From contig VBBQ01000007.1 of NCBI GenBank assembly GCA_005888755.1, positions 1-7,993 on the forward strand: a stretch of 7,993 nt of DNA. The letters are read 5' to 3'. Shown one piece after another: positions 1 through 6,315 of the stretch. A program made the position numbers and the translations under genes. The number at the start of each line of letters is the position of its first letter. Within the stretch, counting starts at the first letter, position 1. The notes under the pieces are model-generated. The model was not told the origin of the DNA. It searched no databases and saw only the letters and a list, made by a program, of their open reading frames with translations. The DNA is from Candidatus Bathyarchaeota archaeon. GTDB taxonomy: Archaea > Thermoproteota > Bathyarchaeia > 40CM-2-53-6.

Positions 1-2
1 TA

Positions 3-335
3 GCATTCAGGGCGCTGGCAGGAGGAAGCATCGTTGCTCTGGCAGTTATGTTAAGCCAGCTCGGAGGTCCTGAGCTGGGAGGCATAGCTTCATCGTTCCC
101 GGCAATATTCAGCCTGACGCTATTTTTCACGTATAGAACTCGTGGAATGGCGCTGTCGCGGGCATTGACGAAACCGTTGTTGATATCTGCGGGATTAACC
201 GCTTTTCCCTACAGTCTTCTCGTAGGGTTCCTCTATCCTATTCTGGGCATAGGGTTTGGAACTATGGTCGCATTGCTATGCGCTGCCCCTTTGGTTGCAC
301 TGGCCCACTTTCTGATCAATATCAGGAAGATTTGA
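3..335 (+). CDS. C-terminal part of a DUF3147-like integral membrane protein
   Basis: The frame is open from the left window edge, so the ATG at 48 is almost certainly internal and the true start lies outside. The 110 visible residues are strongly hydrophobic, with about four membrane segments (roughly residues 4-20, 25-42, 57-80 and 82-105) joined by short loops such as YRTRG, and they end in NIRKI. The run GGSIVALAVMLSQLGG followed by GGIASSFPAIF resembles the glycine-rich repeat I know from DUF3147-type membrane proteins, where a GG...ALA...LGG...GGI.A.FP pattern marks a three-helix unit. That family has no established biochemical role that I can name. The family link is from memory of the motif; membrane location is seen directly. 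No partner gene follows closely on this strand, so operon context is unknown. Confidence 0.7.
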   Translation, partial: AFRALAGGSIVALAVMLSQLGGPELGGIASSFPAIFSLTLFFTYRTRGMALSRALTKPLLISAGLTAFPYSLLVGFLYPILGIGFGTMVALLCAAPLVALAHFLINIRKI

Positions 336-661
336 GACCAGCGAAAAACACTCTCGCGCAAGAATGGTAAGTCAACGGCTTGCGTTCGGCTTGCAATTGG
401 ATGCAAGTCTTCGGCAGGTCAATATTATTCTCCCTATCGCTTGATAGTTCCATTTTGTTGCAACATATACCGAACTCGTGCATGACGCGATTTTCGATAT
501 TAAGACTTGGGTGCAGCAATGCACGATAAGCTACGGATAGAAGTGGTCAGCCGGTGATACCTCTGGCGATTACGAACATAGCCTCTGATTGGCTGTACAA
601 GTCTCTTGGTCGCTTTGTATGGAGGAGTCGCTCTTACAAGATCTGCGAGTCCTGATTAAGT
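336..661. other. Non-coding gap with weak hairpins
   Basis: I find no convincing gene here. A 65-codon minus-strand frame (322-519) has random-looking composition and overlaps the end of the membrane-protein gene. Two small inverted repeats are visible: CTTGCA/TGCAAG at 390-407 with a 6-base loop, and CTATC/GATAG at 434-447 with a 4-base loop. The first lies about 55 bases after the membrane-protein stop and could affect 3' end formation, but no T-tract follows it. No clear archaeal TATA box or ribosome-binding site precedes the ATG at 662, and I see no tRNA-like GTTCRANNC element. Confidence 0.4.
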
Positions 662-1402
662 ATGACTGAAAGGGGAAGAGATAGGAGATACGACGAACAA
701 GCAGCTACGATAGATTACGGAGGCGTGAGGGAGGGACGTGATCGACGATGCTCCCCCTTTGAAGGCTGGTCTTCGCTTAACGTAATAAGCAACCCGAACT
801 GTTTCGATTATCTCTTGCCCTCCCGTCTTATCGCGCTAGAAGGAATTGATCAAGCGGGGAAGAAGACTCAGACCAGACTCTTGTCGGCGAGCTTGCGCCG
901 GGAAGGGTTCAAGGTTGGCATTCTGAGCTTTCCGGTTTATTCTTCTAGTTCTGGACGGTTGATCCGATCCTTCCTCGCAGGGAGAACCGAGACCTCGCCG
1001 CACGCGCTGCACATGCTCTATTCCCTCAACCGTTGGGAAAACATGAAAACGATCACTGGGGCACTGAAAAAGAACGATTTCGTTATCTGTAACAGGTACA
1101 CTCCTTCCAATTTGGCTTACGGTGAAGCAAGGGGCTTGAGTGTCCAATGGCTCGCAGGCCTTGACGCGGGCCTCCCAGAATCTCGCGCGGTCTTCGTCCT
1201 AGACGTTCCTATTCCCAAGTCGTTCTCGCGAAAGACCCGGCGTCGAGACGTAAACGAGAGGGATCGGGCCTTTCTAGAGAAGGTGCGAAGAAACTACCGG
1301 TCTCTTGCCACGATATTTGGATGGCATCTCGTGGATGGCACGAAGCCTCCCGGCGAGGTTCACCAGCGAATACTTCTAGGTCTTCGAAGCGCTTTCCTCT
1401 AG
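662..1402 (+). CDS. tmk: Thymidylate kinase (dTMP kinase), possibly over-extended at the N-terminus
   Basis: The product phosphorylates dTMP to dTDP with ATP, a cytosolic step in dTTP synthesis. Seen in the 246-residue translation: a P-loop GIDQAGKKTQ (61-70); the substrate-side motif FPVYSSSSGRLI (90-101); YSLNRWE (120-126); VICNRYTPSNLAYG (141-154), matching the family DRYxxSxxAY motif with Asn for Asp; a LDVP strand (180-183); and a basic lid around KTRRRDVNERDR (191-202). The last P-loop residue is Lys68 rather than Ser or Thr, with Thr69 next; I recall this form from archaeal relatives. The first 51 or so residues have no counterpart in the family and contain GRDRR twice. A TTG at 815 would give a 195-residue protein starting just before the first beta strand, close to the normal family length. 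No clear ribosome site decides between them. The gene converges on the Lon-like gene with a 37-base gap. Confidence 0.85.
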   Translation: MTERGRDRRYDEQAATIDYGGVREGRDRRCSPFEGWSSLNVISNPNCFDYLLPSRLIALEGIDQAGKKTQTRLLSASLRREGFKVGILSFPVYSSSSGRLIRSFLAGRTETSPHALHMLYSLNRWENMKTITGALKKNDFVICNRYTPSNLAYGEARGLSVQWLAGLDAGLPESRAVFVLDVPIPKSFSRKTRRRDVNERDRAFLEKVRRNYRSLATIFGWHLVDGTKPPGEVHQRILLGLRSAFL

Positions 1403-1439
1403 AATGACCAGGCTTGGTTTGGTGTGAGCTCTACGCAGG

Positions 1440-3872
1440 TTAGTCTCTTGGTTTTCTGGAGAATTCTCCAAATTTTGTGATCTCTTCTGCCATTTCCGCA
1501 AGTCGTTTGTTGACCTTGAAATGAACCGTGTCTGGTTCATAAGACCCATCGTTCTTGAGTTCTCCCGCCTTTACGCCCGTCAAGATTTCAATACCTTCGT
1601 CTATCGTGCTTACTGGATAGATATGGAACCGTCCTTGTTTGACGGCTTCTACCACTTCTTCGCTTAGCATCAAGTGCTGGATGTTGCTTTTGGGTATGAG
1701 GACTCCTTCGTCACCCTTCAGTCCTTTGGCCCTGCATGTATGATAAAATCCTTCAATCTTCTCGTTGACTCCTCCAATTGCCTGAACCTCGCCCTTCTGG
1801 TTTACGGATCCAGTAACAGCGAAGTTCTGCTTGATGGGAAGGTCAGAGAGGGCGGAAAGAATCGCGTAGAGTTCTGTGCTGGACGCACTGTCACCGTCGA
1901 CTCCGCCATAACTTTGCTCGAAGACGAGTCTGCAAGAGACGCTCAAGGGTTTGTCACGAGCATACTTGTCCTCTAGATAACCGGAAATTATCAGGACTCC
2001 TTTCGTGTGTGTTTGTCCGCCTAGTTTGGCTTGGCGTTCAATGTCGATGACTCCTTCTCTGCCGAGACCGATGCTCACAGTTATCCTAGAGGGCTGGCCG
2101 AAGTCGAAGTCGCCGAGGCTGATGACGGATAGCCCGTTTACCTGCGCTGTCTTTTTCCCGGAGGTGTCGATGAGTATAACGCCTCTCTCGATCATTTCTT
2201 TGGTCTTTTCATCGAGGAGGTTGGAGCGGTAGATCTTCTCCTCTAACGCCTTCGCGATGTGGGTGTCCTTGATGTATTTCGACCGGTCCTGAGACGCGTA
2301 CAAGTTGGCTTCTCGAACAAGATCTGCTATCTCAGGGAATTTTGTGGAGAGCTTGGTCTGGTCCTCTGCTAATCTTGAACCGTACTCCACAACCTTTGCA
2401 ATCGCAGCTGCCTCGAGATGATTCAGTTTCTCATTCTCGCAAAGAGTGTGAACAAATCTTCCGTAGGTTTCCATGTTCTCATCACTCCTATCGATCGCGT
2501 CGTCAAATTGGGCTTTGACCTTGAAGAGCAGGCCGAAGTCGGGATCGGCGACATAGAGGGCCTGGTAAATCTGATGCTCACCCGCCAAAACGATTTTCAC
2601 GTTCAACGGGATAGGTTGCGGAGTGAGGCTCTTCGTGCTTGCAATGCCGAGCCTCTGGCCCGTTTCTTCAATGGATATGTTTCCGCTCTGAAGAGCTCTC
2701 TTGAGACTCTCATACGACAACTGGCTCGTTAGGAGCTCTCTAGCTCCGAGTATGAGGTAGCCGCCGTTTGCTTTGTGGATCGATCCTCCTTTGATCAGAG
2801 TGAAGTCTGTTGAGAGAGTTCCGAACTTGGCCTCGTTCTCGATTCTGCCGAGCAGGTTGGTTACCGTAGGGTTGTCTTCCGTGATCACGGGTGCCCCTTT
2901 CAAATCGGAATTATCTACGATGACATTGACTTGGTATCTTCTGTACAGAAGGTCAGGTAAGCTGCTCTCTGCGAGATTGGGTGGTGAGTCAGCATCCTTC
3001 TTCTGCTGTTCCGTCCCACTCACGGTGAACAGCTCGGTGTTTTCTAGGATGTCATCTCTCAGATCGTCGAGATACCGGATAACGTCGGGTTGATCCTGGT
3101 AACGTGAGGTTAGCGTGCTGATTAGGCCGCCCATCGCATAGTGGACCGTATCATCTCTGAGTTTCTTCAACTCGTCCAGAGTTTTCGCTTCGAGCTCGTT
3201 GACTTGTTTTCCGGCTTTGTCCAGTGCGTTTCTTACAGTCTCTCTACTCTGTTCGAACTTTTTCTTCACGCCGGCGGGTAGAGCGTCAAATTCCTCTTGG
3301 CTGACGGGCTTTCCCGCACGGATTGGAACTATTCCTATGCCCAGCTGGTTCATTCGGACAGCGTAGCTGGACTGTTTGGCTACATCGTTAAGCTCGTTGA
3401 GAATCCTGTCTCTCTCTTCAACCGATTTTTTGGTTATGCTGTTTGTTCGGGCTGCAAACTCTTCGCTTTGAAGAGCGGCTGGAACGGCTCTCTTGACCTG
3501 GTCTATGAGATTCTTCAGATCTTTCTGGAAGATCCTAGCCTTGCCAGCAGGAAGCTTGAGAGCTTTCGGCTCGTAGGGATTTTGGAAATTGTTCACGTAG
3601 CACCAGTCAGGCGGAGTAGGTTTGGTCTTGGCGATTTTCTCCAGGTAACTTCTGGTCGCGGGCCGCTTGCCGGTTACCGGAGGGCCGGCGGCAAAGACGT
3701 TGAATCCTTTGCCCTTCATCTCCATGCCGAAAGTCAGGGCCTTGAGGGCGCGATCCTGTCCAACAATCCCTTCGAGTGGAGCTAGTTCTTCGCTGGTCTT
3801 ACATTCGACCTTTCCAGGCGGGCATTCCAGCCGCAATTTTTCGGGAGGTAGCTCGTTGATTGGCAAATCCAA
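1440..3872 (-). CDS. Lon-like protease of the LonC/YcbZ (AAA_32) type with degenerate ATPase motifs
   Basis: The 810-residue protein has the order typical of this family: an N-terminal ELPPEKLR...LEGIVGQDRAL segment (7-43), a split AAA-like module, a long charged helical insertion (about 120-300, coiled-coil-like) between the Walker A and B positions, and a C-terminal Lon protease domain (about 570-770). The catalytic dyad is visible: Ser662 in DGDSAS and Lys705 in GGVNEKIEG. There is no membrane segment, unlike archaeal LonB. The ATPase side looks impaired: GPPVTGKR (63-70) in place of GPPGTGKT, GGYLILGAREL (370-380) with Gly where I recall the Walker B Asp, and DPDFGLLFKVKA (443-454) with Gly where relatives usually have Arg. 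Related LonC proteins are known to be ATP-independent, so this may be a soluble ATP-independent peptidase. The start is TTG: the frame is closed upstream by a stop near 3918 and has no ATG or GTG, and homologues begin just before ELPPEKLR. Confidence 0.88.
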   Translation of the reverse strand: MDLPINELPPEKLRLECPPGKVECKTSEELAPLEGIVGQDRALKALTFGMEMKGKGFNVFAAGPPVTGKRPATRSYLEKIAKTKPTPPDWCYVNNFQNPYEPKALKLPAGKARIFQKDLKNLIDQVKRAVPAALQSEEFAARTNSITKKSVEERDRILNELNDVAKQSSYAVRMNQLGIGIVPIRAGKPVSQEEFDALPAGVKKKFEQSRETVRNALDKAGKQVNELEAKTLDELKKLRDDTVHYAMGGLISTLTSRYQDQPDVIRYLDDLRDDILENTELFTVSGTEQQKKDADSPPNLAESSLPDLLYRRYQVNVIVDNSDLKGAPVITEDNPTVTNLLGRIENEAKFGTLSTDFTLIKGGSIHKANGGYLILGARELLTSQLSYESLKRALQSGNISIEETGQRLGIASTKSLTPQPIPLNVKIVLAGEHQIYQALYVADPDFGLLFKVKAQFDDAIDRSDENMETYGRFVHTLCENEKLNHLEAAAIAKVVEYGSRLAEDQTKLSTKFPEIADLVREANLYASQDRSKYIKDTHIAKALEEKIYRSNLLDEKTKEMIERGVILIDTSGKKTAQVNGLSVISLGDFDFGQPSRITVSIGLGREGVIDIERQAKLGGQTHTKGVLIISGYLEDKYARDKPLSVSCRLVFEQSYGGVDGDSASSTELYAILSALSDLPIKQNFAVTGSVNQKGEVQAIGGVNEKIEGFYHTCRAKGLKGDEGVLIPKSNIQHLMLSEEVVEAVKQGRFHIYPVSTIDEGIEILTGVKAGELKNDGSYEPDTVHFKVNKRLAEMAEEITKFGEFSRKPRD

Positions 3873-3896
3873 ACGCCGGTACCCGGTTCCTGGGAG

Positions 3897-3907
3897 TATT
3901 AGGAAAA
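3897..3907 (-). promoter_or_regulatory. Possible archaeal TATA-like element before the Lon-like gene
   Basis: On the minus strand TTTTCCTAATA lies 25-35 bases before the TTG at 3872. That is the distance expected for a TATA box serving a leaderless transcript that begins at the start codon. The match to the archaeal TTTAWA consensus is weak and no BRE stands out, so this is a positional argument only. Confidence 0.22.
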
Positions 3908-3950
3908 CTTGTGCTTCTTAGCTGGTAGGTTAATCAGCCGCCCAGCGGAT

Positions 3951-4130
3951 TCAGGGGTCAGTTGCCCTTAGGTTAGGGGAGAACGCTGTTGGGGGCACGG
4001 ACTTCATTCGCGACCTTCGCATCATTAACAAAGCTGTTACTAGTCCTCCCACAACTATCGTGGCCCAAATAGGGATGAAGTATCAATAGCGTTGTAAGAT
4101 GACCAACCATGGGGACTGCGGACATGCAAA
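3951..4130 (-). pseudogene. In-frame C-terminal membrane anchor behind two TGA codons
   Basis: The frame of the secreted-protein gene stops at TGA 4131-4133. It continues in the same phase for 15 codons (FACPQSPWLVILQRY), meets a second TGA at 4083-4085, then stays open for 43 codons to a third TGA at 3951-3953. Those 43 residues begin YFIPIWATIVVGGLVTALL and continue MMRRSR: a single membrane helix followed directly by a basic cluster and a short polar tail. That is the usual C-terminal anchor of archaeal surface proteins. The segment has no good start codon of its own before the helix. The simplest reading is that the secreted protein once carried this anchor and lost it by nonsense mutation or by compensating indels; sequence error is also possible. 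Confidence 0.5.
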
Positions 4131-4955
4131 TCATGAGGTCGATCCTCCCGTGATGAACTCATGTGCGTTCGAAGATTCGAACGCCCCAGTTGATGTGAAG
4201 TTCACTAACCGTGCGTTGTTAGTATAGTTTGCGAGAGAGTACTGGTAGAATTCCGTGTACTGGTTGTACGGGACGTGAAACTCGTCAATCCACATCCACG
4301 CGGATGATACGCCGAAGCCTGACTCCGAGTAGGTAGCTTGTCTTTCGTCGCCGTAATAGAGGCCGTTGTGGTATTGCTCGGTCATGAGTCCTGTGAAGAA
4401 ACCATTATGGTTTGTAGGATAGTTTCCGGTGGGCACGAAATCTCTTGCCCCAAAAGCATCGTAGCTAGTTTGACTCGATGCGTTAGTGTTCCAGTCATGT
4501 ACGTACATGGTAATATTGCTGCTCGAAAAACCGAGTCTCAAAAACACAAAGTCTCCGGGATTAACCGATATGGATCTCAGCATCGGTCGCCTTCCGTCTA
4601 TGTGTAAGCTCGATCCATTTGAAGAGAACACTTCGTAGATCGCGTCGAATCCCGAAAGTGTCGGGTAGACTGAGGATTTTGTGAGAATAGGCCATCTCCA
4701 CGAGAGACCAACTTGGTACCAATTGCCCATATCAGATAACCCATTCACGAGATATCCGATTCCTATGCCTTCAGTTCCACACTGTTCTGCAGCCGTCCCA
4801 TTGAAGGATAATTCGTGGAATGATTGGGCGAACGAAAGAGCGAGTTGCTCATCGTAGAGAGTTTGTCCAGAGGAACCGCTGGGAGCGAGTGTCCACCCAG
4901 TGCTTTGCATAATGCTAGCAGTCGGTAGCAGAAACAGCAACCAAGATATTCGCAA
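4131..4955 (-). CDS. Secreted beta-rich archaeal surface protein, function unknown
   Basis: The 274-residue product starts with a short basic/hydrophobic signal-like segment (RISWLLFLLPTASIM, 2-16), so it is probably exported. The mature part has few lysines, is rich in aromatic residues, Ser, Asn and Gly, and carries six N-glycosylation sequons (NGT, NGS, NIT, NAS, NYT, NFT), which fits life outside an archaeal cell. Recognisable landmarks are GIGYLVNG (64-71), NWYQVGLSWRWP (78-89), VNPGDFVFLRLGF (131-143), MYVHDWNT (150-157), GFFTGLMTEQYH (185-196) and SAWMWIDEF (218-226). I recall this pattern from uncharacterised archaeal proteins; alternating short strands suggest a beta-sandwich, perhaps concanavalin-like. 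A link to the G1 (Gln/Glu) peptidases is conceivable from Q81 and E193 but is not demonstrated. The start is TTG: the frame is closed upstream by a TAG and the only in-frame ATG (codon 16) would delete the signal segment. The gene is divergent from the hydrolase gene. Confidence 0.7.
   Translation of the reverse strand: MRISWLLFLLPTASIMQSTGWTLAPSGSSGQTLYDEQLALSFAQSFHELSFNGTAAEQCGTEGIGIGYLVNGLSDMGNWYQVGLSWRWPILTKSSVYPTLSGFDAIYEVFSSNGSSLHIDGRRPMLRSISVNPGDFVFLRLGFSSSNITMYVHDWNTNASSQTSYDAFGARDFVPTGNYPTNHNGFFTGLMTEQYHNGLYYGDERQATYSESGFGVSSAWMWIDEFHVPYNQYTEFYQYSLANYTNNARLVNFTSTGAFESSNAHEFITGGSTS
4165..4184. repeat. Perfect 9-base inverted repeat inside the secreted-protein gene
   Basis: GCGTTCGAA at 4165-4173 and TTCGAACGC at 4176-4184 are exact reverse complements separated by two bases. 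The RNA can form an 8-bp stem with a 4-base loop. It lies inside the coding region about 30 bases before the first TGA of the secreted-protein gene and encodes part of GAFESSNAHEF. No T-tract follows closely, so it does not look like a standard terminator. Confidence 0.6.
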
Positions 4956-4992
4956 GCGGAATCCCCGGGACCAGAACTGATGTCTCCCCTAG

Positions 4993-5005
4993 TCCTACCG
5001 TAGGA
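4993..5005. promoter_or_regulatory. Palindrome in the divergent promoter region, possible operator
   Basis: TCCTAC and GTAGGA flank a single C, giving a perfect 6-base inverted repeat. It sits in the 80-base divergent gap, 37 bases before the secreted-protein TTG and 30 bases before the hydrolase TTG. A dimeric helix-turn-helix regulator could bind there and affect both genes. No regulator is encoded nearby, and a repeat this short can occur by chance. Confidence 0.3.
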
Positions 5006-5035
5006 TCCGGTGTTGGCTTATCTAACCAGAGCTGT

Positions 5036-5908
5036 TTGAATTCTCTACTTTTTCCAATTTATACGCCTGAATCGGTGGGTCACCTTGACAGAGGCTTGAG
5101 CGACATCCTGGAGAGACCTCCGCCGAGCTTCGATAAACGTGTCAAGTATGGGCCGGATCCTCAGCTCTTTGCAGAGCTGCGCTTCCCTGTTGGACGGGGA
5201 CCCTTCCCGTTCTTGTACGTGATCCACGGCGGTTTCTGGCAGTCCACATATGACCTGTCGCACATTGGCCACCTCTGCGCCGCCTTCACCAGCAAGGGAA
5301 TCATTACCTGCAACCTCGAATATCGACGGCTCGGAGATCCTGGCGGTGGCTGGCTTGGAACTTTCCAAGATATTGGCCTCGCGACCGATCACATTCCGGA
5401 AGTAATCTCATCAGACCCACGCGTCGACCTGGCGAGAACAGCCGTCATAGGACATTCGGCTGGAGGGCACCTCGCACTATGGCTTGGAGGCAGACATCGA
5501 ATACCCAATGCGTCACCGCTACACGGCGCTCCGAGGAACCGTCTCGGCTGCGCAGTTTCACTGGCCGGCGTATGCGACTTAAGGACCGCGTGGAAGCAGA
5601 GGCTGGGAAACGGCATTGTTACAAGACTCATGGGCGGAACACCCGACCAGTATCCAGACCGATACGATGCCGGCAGTCCCATCGAACTCCTCCCCACTGG
5701 AACAAGACAAGTCCTAATCCACGGATCAGTCGACGACATCGTCCCGGCCTCTCAATCAGAAAAGTTCGTTGAAAGAGCCGAACAATTGGGCGAACATCCC
5801 ACCCTGATCAAACTCGATGGCATCGGCCATTTCGAGCTAATTGACCCAGAATCAGACGCGTGGTCCCCGGTCGTCGGAGCTGTTCTCCCCCTACTGGGCC
5901 TGAAGTAA
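5036..5908 (+). CDS. Alpha/beta hydrolase, BD-FAE/kynurenine-formamidase-like
   Basis: The 290-residue protein is a soluble serine hydrolase with no signal peptide or membrane helix. In order it shows the oxyanion-hole motif HGGFW (64-68), a conserved stretch LEYRRLGDPGGGW (94-106), the nucleophile elbow GHSAGG (139-144, Ser141), HGSVDDIVP (229-237, acid Asp233) and GIGHFE (262-267, His265), so the Ser-Asp-His triad is complete. HGGxW with GHSAG is typical of the kynurenine formamidase/BD-FAE esterase branch; the true substrate (formamide, acetyl or feruloyl ester, or other) cannot be told from sequence. No tryptophan-degradation genes are beside it. The start is uncertain: the TTG at 5036 gives the longest form, with GTG 5075 and TTG 5096 as alternatives. 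TTTATA at 5058-5063 would suit a transcript starting near 5087 and the TTG at 5096, which removes only 20 residues with no family counterpart. Confidence 0.85.
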   Translation: MNSLLFPIYTPESVGHLDRGLSDILERPPPSFDKRVKYGPDPQLFAELRFPVGRGPFPFLYVIHGGFWQSTYDLSHIGHLCAAFTSKGIITCNLEYRRLGDPGGGWLGTFQDIGLATDHIPEVISSDPRVDLARTAVIGHSAGGHLALWLGGRHRIPNASPLHGAPRNRLGCAVSLAGVCDLRTAWKQRLGNGIVTRLMGGTPDQYPDRYDAGSPIELLPTGTRQVLIHGSVDDIVPASQSEKFVERAEQLGEHPTLIKLDGIGHFELIDPESDAWSPVVGAVLPLLGLK

Positions 5909-5935
5909 AGGATTAGAGCTTCCGAAAGACGGGCG

Positions 5936-5943
5936 TTTCTTTT
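5936..5943 (+). terminator. T-tract terminator after the hydrolase
   Basis: TTTCTTTT begins 28 bases after the hydrolase stop codon, in the gap before a convergent gene. Archaeal RNA polymerase terminates at such T-rich runs without needing a hairpin, and no strong hairpin precedes this one. It is a reasonable 3' end for the hydrolase transcript. Confidence 0.4.
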
Positions 5944-5978
5944 GGCTGAGACAGAAAGGGATAGACTCGTGGGTTTGC

Positions 5979-5999
5979 AAAAAGCGGCTTAGGAAGCCG
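5979..5999 (-). terminator. Hairpin plus T5 terminator for the zinc-ribbon/M48-like unit
   Basis: Read on the minus strand, CGGCTT and AAGCCG pair as a perfect 6-bp stem with a 3-base loop, followed by C and five T residues (5979-5983). It begins 15 bases after the zinc-ribbon stop codon. A second small hairpin, CGGAG/CTCCG (5998-6012), overlaps the base of this stem, so the two could compete. Confidence 0.5.
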
Positions 6000-6013
6000 G
6001 AGTCGTTCTCCGC

Positions 6014-6247
6014 TTAGTTCGTCTGGGATGGCACAAGCACTCTTGGGGTTTCATTACTTAGGAAGTTGCCACAGTACCGACACCTTTCTGCAAAGGACAG
6101 ATTCTCGCCGCAGCATTCTGGACATTTTCCAATTCCCTGCCCCAAGCTCAGCTTTGATTTGGATGATGGATGAGTCCTAAACCGTAAGACGACAAGGGAG
6201 CAGTTCCAGCCGCCATAAGGCCCAAAGACATGTTGGTAAGGGTCCAA
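6014..6247 (-). CDS. Small zinc-ribbon protein, 5' part probably frameshifted
   Basis: The 77-codon frame ends in a clear treble-clef-like zinc ribbon: CPEC (42-45) and CRYC (56-59) form a four-cysteine site with a 10-residue spacer, followed by GNFL and a short polar tail. Such ribbons are common at one end of small archaeal proteins and usually mediate protein or nucleic-acid contacts. The first 30 residues (DPYQHVFGPYGGWNC...) look less natural than the overlapping frame at 6148-6309, which encodes a tract resembling a membrane helix; one indel would join the two. If intact as written, the start is TTG 6247, the only usable codon. It follows the M48-like gene on the same strand with a 68-base gap, so the two are likely co-transcribed. 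No ligand or partner can be named. Confidence 0.55.
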   Translation of the reverse strand: MDPYQHVFGPYGGWNCSLVVLRFRTHPSSKSKLSLGQGIGKCPECCGENLSFAERCRYCGNFLSNETPRVLVPSQTN

Positions 6248-6309
6248 GTCTTCCCTAGATCATTGTACTCAAGCGCTCTTCTCACTCTGTATCGGGAAGA
6301 CTCTTCCTT
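6148..6309 (-). pseudogene. Likely displaced N-terminal part of the zinc-ribbon gene (other frame)
   Basis: After a TAG this frame is open for 53 codons to a TGA at 6148-6150. From a GTG at 6283-6285 it reads VRRALEYNDLGKTWTLTN, then MSLGLMAAGTAPLSSYGLGL, then IHHPNQS. The middle segment is about 20 residues of small and hydrophobic type, fitting one membrane helix, and the start has an ordinary charged composition. A single frame change near 6150-6165 would join it to SKLSLGQGIGKCPEC of the zinc-ribbon frame, giving about 90 residues with one helix and a C-terminal ribbon. This is inference from composition and layout; no homologue was compared. Confidence 0.35.
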
Positions 6310-6315
6310 CTAGTT

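Noticed and set aside
322-519. 65-codon minus-strand frame in the first gap
   Set aside because: It overlaps the end of the membrane-protein gene and has no motif, no start context and random composition.
3297-3785. 162-codon plus-strand frame opposite the Lon-like gene
   Set aside because: It lies entirely antisense to a well-supported coding region and shows no domain; a shadow of the real gene's codon bias.
1440-3872. Archaeal membrane LonB
   Set aside because: There is no membrane segment between the Walker regions; the long charged helical insertion and the SYGGVDGDSAS context fit LonC/YcbZ instead.
4083-4133. TGA codons read as selenocysteine in the secreted protein
   Set aside because: Sec is not expected in a non-catalytic linker, known archaeal Sec users are limited lineages, and no SECIS-like element was identified. 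Mutation or read error is simpler.
4131-4955. Secreted protein as a G1 (Gln/Glu) peptidase
   Set aside because: Q81 and E193 are tempting, but I cannot align the surrounding strands with confidence, so no enzyme function is claimed.
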